Source of the DNA: Mucilaginibacter sp.
GTDB lineage: Bacteria > Bacteroidota > Bacteroidia > Sphingobacteriales > Sphingobacteriaceae
Direction of reading: 5' to 3'
Assembly (NCBI RefSeq): GCF_028288225.1
Contig: NZ_JAQBOC010000088.1
Coordinates: forward strand, 124,001 to 188,000
Length of the DNA stretch: 64,000 bases
Position 1 is the stretch's first letter. Every line of letters starts with the position of its first letter. The notes below the pieces were generated by a model. The model was not told the origin of the DNA. It made no database searches and saw only the letters and a program-made list of their open reading frames with translations. Shown here in pieces: positions 1 to 7,570 of this stretch. The position numbers were made by a program, and so were the translations under genes.

Positions 1-468
1 CGTACCATATTGGATAGCGGCGGTGCCGATCAGTTGATCGGTCGGGGGGATATGCTGTTATCAACCGGCAGTGACCTGATCCGTTTGCAATGCGCATTTG
101 TTGATACACATGAAGTTGAACGCATCTCAGACTTTATTGGCAACCAGCGGGGCTATGCTTCGGCAATGCTATTGCCTGAATATGTTGGCGAAGGTGAAAC
201 CAGCAGTGCTAAAGAATTTGATCCTGATAACCGCGACCCTATGTTTGAGGATGCCGCACGCCTTATTGTACTGCACCAGCAAGGCTCAACCTCACTGATA
301 CAGCGTAAAATGAAGCTAGGCTATAACCGCGCAGGCAGGATAATTGATCAGCTTGAAGCAGCGGGCATAGTTGGTCCTTTTGAAGGCAGCAAGGCCCGCG
401 ATGTTTTATATCCTGATGAGTACAGCCTGGAACGCCATCTTGAATCACTTCAAAAAAACAGCAATTAA
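1..468 (+). CDS. ftsK: DNA translocase FtsK, C-terminal part (partial at window start)
   Basis: The reading frame is open from base 1 and holds the last 155 residues of an FtsK/SpoIIIE DNA translocase, the septal motor that pumps chromosomal DNA and activates XerCD recombination at dif. Visible are the end of the RecA-like motor (RTILDSGGADQLIGRGDML, with the GRGDML signature) and a C-terminal winged-helix gamma domain (about residues 85-150: EDAARLIVLHQQGSTS, then LGYNRAGRIIDQLEAAGIVG) that reads KOPS/FRS sites. The TTG at base 10 is internal, not a start. The gene is followed by lolA, an order shared by many bacteria. Identification is firm; the N-terminal membrane part lies outside the window. 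Confidence 0.95.
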   Translation, partial: RTILDSGGADQLIGRGDMLLSTGSDLIRLQCAFVDTHEVERISDFIGNQRGYASAMLLPEYVGEGETSSAKEFDPDNRDPMFEDAARLIVLHQQGSTSLIQRKMKLGYNRAGRIIDQLEAAGIVGPFEGSKARDVLYPDEYSLERHLESLQKNSN

Positions 469-605
469 ACCTTTATCTAAACCGTTGCTCTTAATATTAT
501 ATAATTTGAGATCCTGTAAACAGGTTTATCGATAAAAGGTGAAACAATTTTTTAAAAGAACTATCTAATACAAAACGGGTCATCATCCGGAATACGAAAC
601 TAACA

Positions 606-1286
606 ATGAAGAAACTACTAATATTTTCAATACTAACCTTACTAAGCGTAAGCTATTCTTTTGCACAAAAAGATGCTGATGCAAAAGCTATTTTAAGCAA
701 AGTAAGTGCTAAATACAGGATGTACGATGCGGTTAAAACCGACTTTGTGTTTACGCTTGATAACCAGCAGGCGGGCGTTAAAGAAACGCAAAGCGGCACC
801 CTTGTTGCAAGGTCGAAAAGCAATAAGTTTAAGGTCACTTTATACAGCCCGCAGGCAGCCGGCAAACCGGATGTAGCACAAGAGATCATAAGCGATGGCA
901 AAACACAGTGGACCTATCTTAAAAAGGATAACGAGGTGCAGGTAAGCAATGTTGATAACAGTGGTGAAGGCGTTAACCCTGCCAAAATATTTACCATTTA
1001 TGAGCATGGTTATAAATACCTGTACACCGGGGAAAAGAAGATAAGCGGTAATATATACCAGGAGATAGACCTTACCCCTGAAGATGACAAAAAATCGTTT
1101 TTTAAAGTGAGGCTGGAAATTGATAAGGCAAAAAAGCAGATCTACAGCGCGCAGATATTTGATAAAAATGGTAATAAGTATACTTATACTTTAAAAAGCT
1201 TTGTGCCTAATGTAACCGTTGCTGATAACATATTTACTTTTGATGCCAAAGCACATAAAGGTGTTGAGGTGGTGGATTTGAGATAG
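606..1286 (+). CDS. lolA: Outer-membrane lipoprotein carrier protein LolA
   Basis: 226 residues, the usual size for LolA. It starts with a clear signal peptide (residues 1-20, hydrophobic core LLIFSILTLLSVSYSFA, then Q), followed by a single LolA-like beta fold (DAKAILSKVSAKYRMYDAVKTD near the N-terminus, SDGKTQWTYLKK mid-protein, and a C-terminal VADNIFTFDAKAHKGVEVVDLR stretch). LolA chaperones lipoproteins across the periplasm from LolCDE to the outer membrane; Bacteroidota generally lack a recognisable LolB. It lies 137 bases after ftsK in the same direction, matching the ftsK-lolA neighbourhood of other bacteria. The intergenic stretch contains no clear terminator, so co-transcription is possible. 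Confidence 0.9.
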   Translation: MKKLLIFSILTLLSVSYSFAQKDADAKAILSKVSAKYRMYDAVKTDFVFTLDNQQAGVKETQSGTLVARSKSNKFKVTLYSPQAAGKPDVAQEIISDGKTQWTYLKKDNEVQVSNVDNSGEGVNPAKIFTIYEHGYKYLYTGEKKISGNIYQEIDLTPEDDKKSFFKVRLEIDKAKKQIYSAQIFDKNGNKYTYTLKSFVPNVTVADNIFTFDAKAHKGVEVVDLR

Positions 1287-1392
1287 TGATTAGAGGTTAG
1301 TGGTTATTAGAGATTAGTGACCAGAGGTTAGAGATTAGTTTTGGGAGTAGAGGTCAGCGGTAGCGATTTGAGGTCAGAGTTTAGTAGCGACC
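1287..1392. repeat. Degenerate tandem word repeat (GAGGTTAG / GAGATTAG)
   Basis: Directly after the lolA stop lies about 105 bases made of variants of the word GTGATTAGAGGTTAGTG, repeated roughly seven times with drift (gaggttag, gagattag, gaggtcag, gagtttag). A short similar stretch follows the SGNH hydrolase at 7379-7405. It codes for nothing evident and ends 16 bases before the stop of the opposite-strand gene at 1408, so it sits in a convergent gap. Confidence 0.7.
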
Positions 1393-1407
1393 GGGGTGCT
1401 TACCTGG

Positions 1408-1842
1408 CTAAAAGGCAATTTCCTCAATAATTTGCGGATGGTTAAAATTGCTGTATCGCAGCCACCGGGGTGTTACTTTTATATGAACAAGGCCGGGCAT
1501 AGTTTCCACCCGCTCCCGCCCGTCAGGATATGCTTTGAAGTAGATCTCTTTAAGACTTTCGGACTCTTCGTCGTCTCCTAAAACTGTAGCTTTACCTTCG
1601 TATTGAACCGTGATTTCATTTTCCCAGCCTATTACCAGCGCAACCTGTGGGTTTTGTAAAATATTGTGATACTTGCGCGAGGTTTTAACAGTATCAAATA
1701 TAATTTCCAGATCTTCTGAAACAGCAATGCCTACAAGGGCTGCCTCCGGGGTGTTATCTTTATTAGCAGTAGAAATAACCCCTAATAAGTGTTGTTTGAG
1801 AAACTGGCAAACCAATGCTTGTAATCTCGGGTTAGAAGACAT
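1408..1842 (-). CDS. Pyridoxamine 5'-phosphate oxidase family protein (FMN-binding split barrel)
   Basis: 144 residues, soluble. The sequence follows the small single-domain split-barrel flavoproteins: an N-terminal helix, then LGVISTANKDNTPEAALVG (first strands), LEIIFDTVKTSRKYHNILQN (the TxxxRKxxNl phosphate-binding region) and NPQVALVIGWEN, then TVQYEGKATVL. Such proteins bind FMN, F420 or heme and reduce or oxidise varied small molecules; the substrate cannot be told from sequence. It is convergent with lolA. The downstream gene on the same strand order is unrelated, so it is probably monocistronic. Confidence 0.8.
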   Translation of the reverse strand: MSSNPRLQALVCQFLKQHLLGVISTANKDNTPEAALVGIAVSEDLEIIFDTVKTSRKYHNILQNPQVALVIGWENEITVQYEGKATVLGDDEESESLKEIYFKAYPDGRERVETMPGLVHIKVTPRWLRYSNFNHPQIIEEIAF

Positions 1843-1891
1843 ATCTATTTGAATTTATGTATACAAAGCAGTTTGAATGCAAAACGCATAA

Positions 1892-2230
1892 TTATTCTGT
1901 TTTGTTTGTTTTTTCGTTTTGAAACTCTTCCAGGTAATCAAAGTATAACTCTAACGCTTTCTCCTCATTATCATTAGCTTTATCAAGAAAAGGTGTTGCC
2001 CATGAATTAGGCTGTCCAATATTGTATTTTTTATCCATCCATTCAAGAAAACCATTTTCACCAAAATAATCATCGTTGAAAGCCCCGGGGTACATTTTGT
2101 ATCCAATAATAAAGGTTGGAAGAAGTGATATTTTTGCTTGACCTAAGTACAATCCGGGTCGTTGTCGAATAACATTTAAAAGAAGCTCTGTTAAATTTTT
2201 GTATTCCAATGAAATTAATATATCCTCCAT
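1892..2230 (-). CDS. Conserved hypothetical protein with RPGLYLG motif
   Basis: 112 residues, soluble and acidic toward the C-terminus. I do not recognise a named family with certainty. Near residue 23 it carries RQRPGLYLGQAKISLLPTFI followed by GYKMYPGAF, a pattern (RPGxYLG...SI..L..FI.GY) that I recall from small proteins of unknown function, some lying near polymorphic toxins. The rest is aromatic-rich (GENGFLEWMDKKYNIGQ, NEEKALELYFDYLEEF), which resembles the compact acidic build of immunity-type proteins. No toxin gene is seen beside it. It is 49 bases upstream of the split-barrel gene on the same strand. Confidence 0.6.
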   Translation of the reverse strand: MEDILISLEYKNLTELLLNVIRQRPGLYLGQAKISLLPTFIIGYKMYPGAFNDDYFGENGFLEWMDKKYNIGQPNSWATPFLDKANDNEEKALELYFDYLEEFQNEKTNKTE

Positions 2231-2276
2231 TTATCCTGTAAATTCTTAAATTCTGCAAATTCTGATTCAGACAACA

Positions 2277-3341
2277 TTATTCTGCATTCCCCACCTTCAC
2301 CCTCCGTTCCATTACTTCGCGCCAGGTGGTTAAAATAAATCCTCTGTCCTTTAAAAATTTACGTAAACGCGGATCGGTCATTGCCAGTAGATCTCCCTTG
2401 CGTTTTTGGCCGGTATCTGAAATATATTTAAATGTGGGCGATGGATTAGTGCAATGCATTATTACCATTGTTAAACCCGGACTAAGCCTGCCGATGCTTT
2501 CTATATAATGATCGGTGTACCATTTCTGGATCTCGGCGTCGGTCCTTTTATCAATATCGGGCATGTTCCAGTCGTAGCTGGAATTGTGAAGGTCATCAAG
2601 TACAGGTAAGCCATTTTTCCATAGCATCTCGCCTACTTCTTTTGCCTTACCTAAGGCAGCCGCCTCAGGAATTACCATCCCTTCCGTGTATTTTCCCTGC
2701 TTTTTTAATTCTGCTATTGCTGCAGCCTTTGCTTCTGAGCGGTAAAAAATATCATCTCCGCCTGGAAACATTACCGGGATTTGTTTTTCAATACCCAGTT
2801 TTAAATACTTCTCCATAAACGAGTCCTTGGCAAACAATGTGCCCATGTGCGAATCGAGGTGTGTAGGTTTAAAGCCCATGCTCAAAGCACGGTCAAGCTG
2901 CGCGCGAATCTCTTTGTCTATTTCATCCGGTTTCGCAGTAAAATAAACAGCGGCAACAGACGAATACAAACAACCCTCCTTATCCGTTAAACCCGGCACC
3001 GCAGCTTTGCCTGCAAGCGGCCCCCAGCGATAGTTATCCCACTCGGAGGTTAACGTTAAGTGCAGGCCTGCGTCGGTATTTGGGTTTTGGTCGAGGTATT
3101 TTTTAAAGTCGGATACCCAGGCGCAGGGCATCATTACGCTGGTTGATGTAGATACGCCCTTGCTTATTGCCATTTCAACGCCCTCATTTGAATCATGCGA
3201 CATGCCTGCATCGTCAACATGCAAAATCAATACCCTCGCCCCTTTGGGCCATCCCAGGCGCTCAGCAAAAGTTTTTATTTCTTGGGCGCAGACAGCTACA
3301 GTAAAGCTGATAAGGAATGAAAAGATGATTAGTTTTTTCAT
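2277..3341 (-). CDS. YdjC/ChbG-family carbohydrate deacetylase, exported
   Basis: 354 residues with an N-terminal signal peptide (residues 1-19, ending VCAQ). The family motifs are all visible: HVDDAG at residues 41-46 (metal-binding aspartates), DAGLHLTLTSEW near residue 92 (second metal site) and PTHLDSHMGTLF near residue 165, with MVIMHCTNP toward the C-terminus. The YdjC/ChbG fold is a TIM-barrel metal-dependent deacetylase acting on small N-acetylated sugars such as chitobiose; here it would act in the periplasm. It lies alone between repeats, so the substrate cannot be inferred from neighbours. The DUF5009 acyltransferase downstream of the gap could be a functional opposite (acetylation versus deacetylation), which is only a guess. 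Confidence 0.85.
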   Translation of the reverse strand: MKKLIIFSFLISFTVAVCAQEIKTFAERLGWPKGARVLILHVDDAGMSHDSNEGVEMAISKGVSTSTSVMMPCAWVSDFKKYLDQNPNTDAGLHLTLTSEWDNYRWGPLAGKAAVPGLTDKEGCLYSSVAAVYFTAKPDEIDKEIRAQLDRALSMGFKPTHLDSHMGTLFAKDSFMEKYLKLGIEKQIPVMFPGGDDIFYRSEAKAAAIAELKKQGKYTEGMVIPEAAALGKAKEVGEMLWKNGLPVLDDLHNSSYDWNMPDIDKRTDAEIQKWYTDHYIESIGRLSPGLTMVIMHCTNPSPTFKYISDTGQKRKGDLLAMTDPRLRKFLKDRGFILTTWREVMERRVKVGNAE

Positions 3342-3654
3342 GATTGTGGGTTTTAGTGAGTGGTTGATTGAGTTGGATTAAGTTGATTAGGTTGATTGAG
3401 TTAGTTTGTCTCAGCAGGGTCTAGCATCGCGGACCCTGCGTTTGGGCTTTGTGAAAAGTTATGTCAATGTATAAAGTCAATCGTATACTTAGCACGCGGC
3501 GCAGGGTCCTCTATGAGAGACCCTGCGAGGACAGAATGTGGGCAAAGGCCTCAGCACCATGCTTAGCATGCAGATAGGCCACTGCGCTCATGCTTCGAGT
3601 GCCTTAGCATGACAACCCCTTTTTTACTATTCGCCTTTCAGATTCCATCTAAAA
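3342..3654. repeat. Gene-free gap of 313 bases filled with repeats
   Basis: No coding sequence. It holds, in order: the word repeat GTTGATTGAGTT/GGATTAAGTTGATTAG (3361-3403, same family as 19730-19770 and 31960-32000); a stem CAGGGTC..GACCCTG (3416-3440); a hairpin GCAGGGTCC..GAGACCCTGC (3501-3526) that recurs at 35634-35659; and, at about 3538-3622, an inverted copy of the element found at 7431-7556 (shared words aaggcctcagcac, gcttagca, cttcgagtgccttagcatgac). Confidence 0.75.
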
Positions 3655-4791
3655 TCACAACCTCAAATAAATCTTATTTTTATCCAATATCTTTCCAAAG
3701 CTCCAGCAGATCAGCATATAGAAGATCGCAAATAATAATGAACCTATGGCGCCGGGAGCAATTACCTGGAAGAATACCTTGTTGATCCAGCCAACTGCAT
3801 TGCTGGTGGGCGTTATCTTGATCATCCAGAGGATAACTATAAAAAGTTCAGAAAAAAGATAAACCGGCAGCGGGTTTTTTCCAACAGTGGTAAAAAAGGC
3901 TGTCCAGTTTGCTTTGTTAAATTCGCGGATCTCAATTATATATATTAAAACTGAAATAATTATCAGATCGAGGCCAACGGTTAATAAGGTAAAAGGGCTT
4001 GACCATAATTTTTTGGAGATAGGGAACGTCATATTCCAGCATAAGGCTATAAAAATGAGCAGTGAACCCCACATCATTAATTTTGCAATTGTCTCATACC
4101 GTTTACCTTTTTCCTGGATATAATAACCCGCAAAGTAACCGCATACAACATTTACAATGGATGGCAATGTGCTTAAAAAACCCTCGGGATCAAAGGCTAC
4201 ACCTTCGCCATGATAAAGATGATCATCGCCTATTAAAAATTTGTCAAGATAAGTGCCTGCATTGGTCAACATTCCATAAGGGTTTGCATGGTCGCCAAAA
4301 ATGAGCAACAGGAACCAGTAGCCAAATAAAAGTAAGATACTGATAACAACAATAGTAGTTTTTGATTTTATAAAATGGATCATTAACGCGGCAAACATAT
4401 AGCATAGCGCTATCCGTTGTAAAACCCCTAAAATACGGGTATGGCTTAACGGAGACAATGACCAGCCACTTGCTGTATGCTGCACAAAAGGGAACCACGA
4501 CATCAGGTATCCGAATAAAAATATGAGAGCAGTCCGTTTTATAATTTTCCACACAACTGATGAATTACTTTGACCGGCAAATTTTTTCATTGCAAAGCTC
4601 ATAGCGTTTCCTACGGCAAATAAAAATGATGGGAAAACAAGATCAGTAGGTGTAAAACCAAACCAGACTGCATGTTCAAGCGGGGCAAAAGGCGCTGCAC
4701 CACTGCCGGGGGTGTTTACAATTATCATAAAACAAATTGTCATTCCGCGAAACACGTCGAGCGAAAGAAAGCGATTTGAGCTTTGGTCCAT
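3655..4791 (-). CDS. DUF5009 / heparan-alpha-glucosaminide N-acetyltransferase-like membrane protein
   Basis: 378 residues with about ten predicted membrane segments. The N-terminal signature RFLSLDVFRGMTICFMIIVN (residues 7-26) and FGFTPTDLVFPSFLFAVGN with its small-residue pattern are those of the COG4299/HGSNAT-like family, which moves acetyl groups from cytoplasmic acetyl-CoA across the membrane onto amino sugars. Further conserved pieces are LGVLQRIALCYMFAAL and DPEGFLSTLPSIVNVVCGYFAG. In Bacteroidota this family often sits with glycan-degrading enzymes; the YdjC deacetylase next along the same strand fits a sugar-modification theme. Substrate unknown. The start ATG is 52 bases from a hairpin shared with the divergent gene at 4985. 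Confidence 0.85.
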   Translation of the reverse strand: MDQSSNRFLSLDVFRGMTICFMIIVNTPGSGAAPFAPLEHAVWFGFTPTDLVFPSFLFAVGNAMSFAMKKFAGQSNSSVVWKIIKRTALIFLFGYLMSWFPFVQHTASGWSLSPLSHTRILGVLQRIALCYMFAALMIHFIKSKTTIVVISILLLFGYWFLLLIFGDHANPYGMLTNAGTYLDKFLIGDDHLYHGEGVAFDPEGFLSTLPSIVNVVCGYFAGYYIQEKGKRYETIAKLMMWGSLLIFIALCWNMTFPISKKLWSSPFTLLTVGLDLIIISVLIYIIEIREFNKANWTAFFTTVGKNPLPVYLFSELFIVILWMIKITPTSNAVGWINKVFFQVIAPGAIGSLLFAIFYMLICWSFGKILDKNKIYLRL

Positions 4792-4843
4792 AGTTTAACA
4801 AAATCATTTAAAGGTTGATCAGGATTACAAGGTACAATATAGG

Positions 4844-4959
4844 CGGAAAGTCCGAAAAGTCGATAAAGTCCGGAAGAAATTTTTTCGTTACATAAGTTCT
4901 TTACCCAAAAATCAGATAGTTTTACATCTTTCGGGCTTCCGAACTTTACCGACTTTCCG
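4844..4959. repeat. Hairpin built of CGGAAAGTC words in a divergent promoter gap
   Basis: The left arm (4844-4876) is cggaaagtccgaaaagtcg followed by ataaagtccggaag; the right arm (4936-4959) is cttccgaactttaccgac followed by tttccg. The right arm's reverse complement matches the left arm except that the left has one extra copy of the roughly 10-base word. The repeat lies between two divergent genes and ends 25 bases before the ATG at 4985, so it would be in or beside both promoters. The same word occurs at 19858, 21612, 21899, 32085 and 32740. Confidence 0.75.
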
Positions 4960-4984
4960 ACTATTCTTCCTATTTTTGAAACTG

Positions 4985-5257
4985 ATGCTTACCGTAACCA
5001 ACCACACGCTCGAAAAACTGGAACTGCTGCTTAAAACTGCAGGCTACAGGGTGCGGTATGAAAAAGGTAATTTTAAAACGGGCGCATGTTTGCTGCAAAA
5101 CAGCAAAGTAATAGTAGTAAACAAATTTTCAGGGCTGGAAAGTAAGATACTGGCTATTAGCGAATTGGCCCGCGATCTGGAAATGGACTATAACCTGCTT
5201 GATGATAAGCAAATTGCCTTTCATCAGCAGCTTAAACAAATGAAACTGGAACTGTGA
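4985..5257 (+). CDS. Conserved hypothetical protein, 90 aa
   Basis: Small soluble protein, function unknown. I chose the ATG at 4985 rather than the TTG three codons upstream. It reads MLTVTNHTLEKLELLLKTAG, then a basic strand region (YRVRYEKGNFKTGACLLQ), KVIVVNKFSGLESKILAISE and a C-terminal helix ending QLKQMKLEL. The layout beta/helix looks like a small alpha/beta domain known only as a Bacteroidota hypothetical. Its stop overlaps the GTG start of the MBL hydrolase (GTGA at 5254-5257), so the two are translationally coupled and probably work together. Confidence 0.75.
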   Translation: MLTVTNHTLEKLELLLKTAGYRVRYEKGNFKTGACLLQNSKVIVVNKFSGLESKILAISELARDLEMDYNLLDDKQIAFHQQLKQMKLEL

Positions 5258-6015
5258 CGATAACTTTTTTAGGAACCGGAACCTCGCAGGGTGTACCTGT
5301 TATTGCCTGCAATTGTGAAGTTTGCACATCGGCTGATGCGTGGGATTCCCGTTTACGCACTTCCATTTTAATTGAAGATAAGGGAAAAGTCATAGTTGTT
5401 GATTCGGGTCCGGATTTTAGGCAACAAATGCTGAAGGCAAATGTGCAGCGGTTGGATGCAATTGTGTTTACCCACGAACATAAAGACCATATAGCCGGGC
5501 TTGATGATATCCGGGCATTTAACTACCGGCAAAAAGGCCCTGTTGATGTTTATGCTGACATGCGTGTACAAGCTGCATTAAAACGGGAGTTCCATTATAT
5601 TTTTGAGGAGTTTAAGTATCCTGGTATCCCCCAGCTAAATCTGCATACCATTGGCGCCGAACCATTTGATATTGGCCATATAAAATTTATCCCCATTGAG
5701 GTTTTGCATTATAAGTTGCCCGTGCAGGGTTTTAGAGTAAATGACTTTACTTACATTACTGATGCAAAAACAGTATCAGGTACGGAGAAGGAAAAAATTA
5801 AAGGCAGCAGGATATTGGTGATAAACGCCTTACAGAAAGAAAACCATATATCACATTTTACCTTAGATGAGGCCGTTGACTTCGCCAAAGAAATGGGTGC
5901 CGAAAAGACATATTTAACGCATATCAGTCATCGCCTGGGCAGGCACCAGGACATAGCCAAAGAACTGCCAAAGGGTGTTGAGCTTGCTTATGATGGTTTA
6001 CAACTGGAAATTTGA
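5254..6015 (+). CDS. MBL-fold metallohydrolase (PhnP-like, COG1235)
   Basis: 253 residues, cytoplasmic. The metallo-beta-lactamase zinc site is explicit: THEHKDH at residues 73-79 (HxHxDH), with further ligands in VLHYKLPVQGF and THISHRLG near the C-terminus. N-terminally FLGTGTSQGVPV is followed by CNCEVC (residues 19-24), the cysteine cluster that in PhnP-type enzymes holds a second structural zinc. PhnP is a phosphodiesterase for cyclic ribose phosphate, and related enzymes act on other phosphodiesters; the exact substrate here is unknown. The start codon is GTG overlapping the stop of the preceding small gene. Confidence 0.9.
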   Translation: MTITFLGTGTSQGVPVIACNCEVCTSADAWDSRLRTSILIEDKGKVIVVDSGPDFRQQMLKANVQRLDAIVFTHEHKDHIAGLDDIRAFNYRQKGPVDVYADMRVQAALKREFHYIFEEFKYPGIPQLNLHTIGAEPFDIGHIKFIPIEVLHYKLPVQGFRVNDFTYITDAKTVSGTEKEKIKGSRILVINALQKENHISHFTLDEAVDFAKEMGAEKTYLTHISHRLGRHQDIAKELPKGVELAYDGLQLEI

Positions 6016-6021
6016 ATTATA

Positions 6022-6474
6022 CTACAATTCAACAGAGCTAACTCTGTCAATAGCGCCCTTGTAAAGGCCAAGATGGCCGGTATTATGCAGATCGACCCTT
6101 CCACGGATAATGATCTTTTTATTATTCATGGGGGTAAATTCCCCGTCACTGGCCTCGAATAAACCGGTGCGCGTGCCTTTTAAATATAAAGGACAATCCT
6201 GGCTAAAGTTTACCCACAAGGCGTGCTTCTTTGAATGATCGACAAATAAGCTGTCGTTATATAAGGCTGATTGCTCCTTTGCTTCCCTGTAAGTTCCTGA
6301 TACCTCAACATATTGCTGATCGTAATTTTTAATACTATCTATCAACTGGGTGAATCCTACCTTTTTAAAAGTGATATTAACGTCGCAATTACTTTTATAG
6401 ATCTTTTTATTGCTGCCGCACGATTGCAAAAAAACCGGGAGCAGGCATAAGATGGCTAACTGGTTATATAGCAT
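6022..6474 (-). CDS. Putative lipoprotein, function unknown
   Basis: About 150 residues from the ATG at 6474, chosen because it gives a compact lipoprotein signal: MLYNQLAILCLLPVFLQSC with a lipobox LQSC at residues 16-19 followed by GSNKK. Longer in-frame starts at 6507 and 6540 would add a charged leader that spoils the signal. The mature part is beta-rich, with VEVSGTYREAKEQSALYND, a cysteine in SQDCPLYLKGT and a C-terminal KKIIIRGRVDL that looks like an OB-type strand pattern. It converges on the MBL gene with only 6 bases between stops. No family recognised. Confidence 0.7.
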   Translation of the reverse strand: MLYNQLAILCLLPVFLQSCGSNKKIYKSNCDVNITFKKVGFTQLIDSIKNYDQQYVEVSGTYREAKEQSALYNDSLFVDHSKKHALWVNFSQDCPLYLKGTRTGLFEASDGEFTPMNNKKIIIRGRVDLHNTGHLGLYKGAIDRVSSVEL

Positions 6475-6678
6475 AGCAGCAGAGCGTTTTTCATTGGCAA
6501 ATACCATAACTACATATTTTGTTATACCTTTTTCCAGCAATTGAACTTATTTGACCGCATAGGGATTAAATAGTTTAATTTTTTTTTATTATTTACAATT
6601 TGCGGTATCTATATTGCATCCCGTAACAATTTCTTTTGCGGCAGATAAACTTTACATTTAAATTAAAATAACCAATCT

Positions 6679-7377
6679 ATGAACAAATTACTTATAACAG
6701 CATCTATAATGCTTTTTGCCCTGGGGGCCCATGCACAAGATGATCAATTATACAAGGACTGGGCAAATATTAAACGTTATGAAGACGCAAACAGCAAATT
6801 AACAGCACCTGCGGCAGGCGAAAAACGCGTGGTGTATATGGGTGATTCTATTACCGATTTCTGGATAAAATCCGACTCATTATTTTTTGCAAGCCATCCA
6901 TATATCGACCGTGGCATCAGCGGACAAACAACCGGGCAAATGCTGGTACGTTTCCGTGAGGATGTGATCAATTTAAAACCTAAAGTGGTAGTGATACTTG
7001 CAGGCATAAATGACATTGCAGAAAACAATGGCCCTTCAAAGCTTGAAGATGTTTTCGGTAACATTGTTTCAATGGCTGAGCTGGCAAAAGCCAACCATAT
7101 TAAAGTGGTGATATCTTCTGTATTACCGGCAAACGCTTTTCCATGGCGCCCGTCAATCAACCCTGTGGCTGGTGTAAAAGCGCTTAACGACATGCTTAAG
7201 GCTTATGCTGATAAAAACGGCGTAGTTTACCTTGATTATTTTACTGCCATGGCTGATGATAAAAAGGGCTTGCCCACCAACCTTGCAAAAGATGGTGTAC
7301 ACCCAACCCTTGAAGGCTATAAAATGATGGAGCCGCTTGTTGAGAAAGCTATTGATAAGGCGATGAAAGGGAAATGA
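6679..7377 (+). CDS. SGNH/GDSL hydrolase (secreted lysophospholipase-like esterase)
   Basis: 232 residues with a signal peptide (MNKLLITASIMLFALGAHAQ). All four SGNH blocks are visible: block I YMGDSITD with nucleophile Ser57, block II with the glycine in RGISGQTTGQM, block III with the asparagine in LAGINDIAENN, and block V with DGVHPT (Asp and His of the triad). This subgroup resembles the PAF-acetylhydrolase-like GDSL lipases of Bacteroidota that deacetylate glycans such as xylan. The product is periplasmic or surface-exposed. It stands alone between an AT-rich promoter gap and a repeat. Confidence 0.9.
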   Translation: MNKLLITASIMLFALGAHAQDDQLYKDWANIKRYEDANSKLTAPAAGEKRVVYMGDSITDFWIKSDSLFFASHPYIDRGISGQTTGQMLVRFREDVINLKPKVVVILAGINDIAENNGPSKLEDVFGNIVSMAELAKANHIKVVISSVLPANAFPWRPSINPVAGVKALNDMLKAYADKNGVVYLDYFTAMADDKKGLPTNLAKDGVHPTLEGYKMMEPLVEKAIDKAMKGK

Positions 7378-7430
7378 GTTTTAGTGATTAGAAGCTGGAG
7401 ATCAGTTATAAAAAATAAAAGAGAGGTGTC

Positions 7431-7556
7431 ATCCTAAGGCACTCGAAGGATGAGTGCTGTGGCCTGTCCGCTTTGCTTAGCACGGCGCAGAGGCCTTTGC
7501 CCGCGTGCTTCCCTTCGATAAACTCAGGGCAGGCTTGTGCCTCAGCATGACCCCTC
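7431..7556. repeat. Palindromic dispersed repeat (GTCATCCTAAGGCAC ... GTGCCTCAGCATGAC)
   Basis: About 126 bases between convergent genes. The ends are inverted repeats: GAGAGGTGTCATCCTAAGGCAC at the left, and GTGCCTCAGCATGACCCCTC at the right. The interior (aaggcactcgaaggatgagt, gtggcctgtccgctttgctt, agcacggcgcagaggcctttgc) matches, in the opposite orientation, the stretch at about 3538-3622. It looks like a REP/MITE-like element of the genome. Confidence 0.75.
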
Positions 7557-7570
7557 TTTTCTTATTATTC

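Noticed and set aside
1..468. Truncated or broken ftsK
   Set aside because: The frame is open to the left window edge; the missing part is due to the window, not to a deletion.
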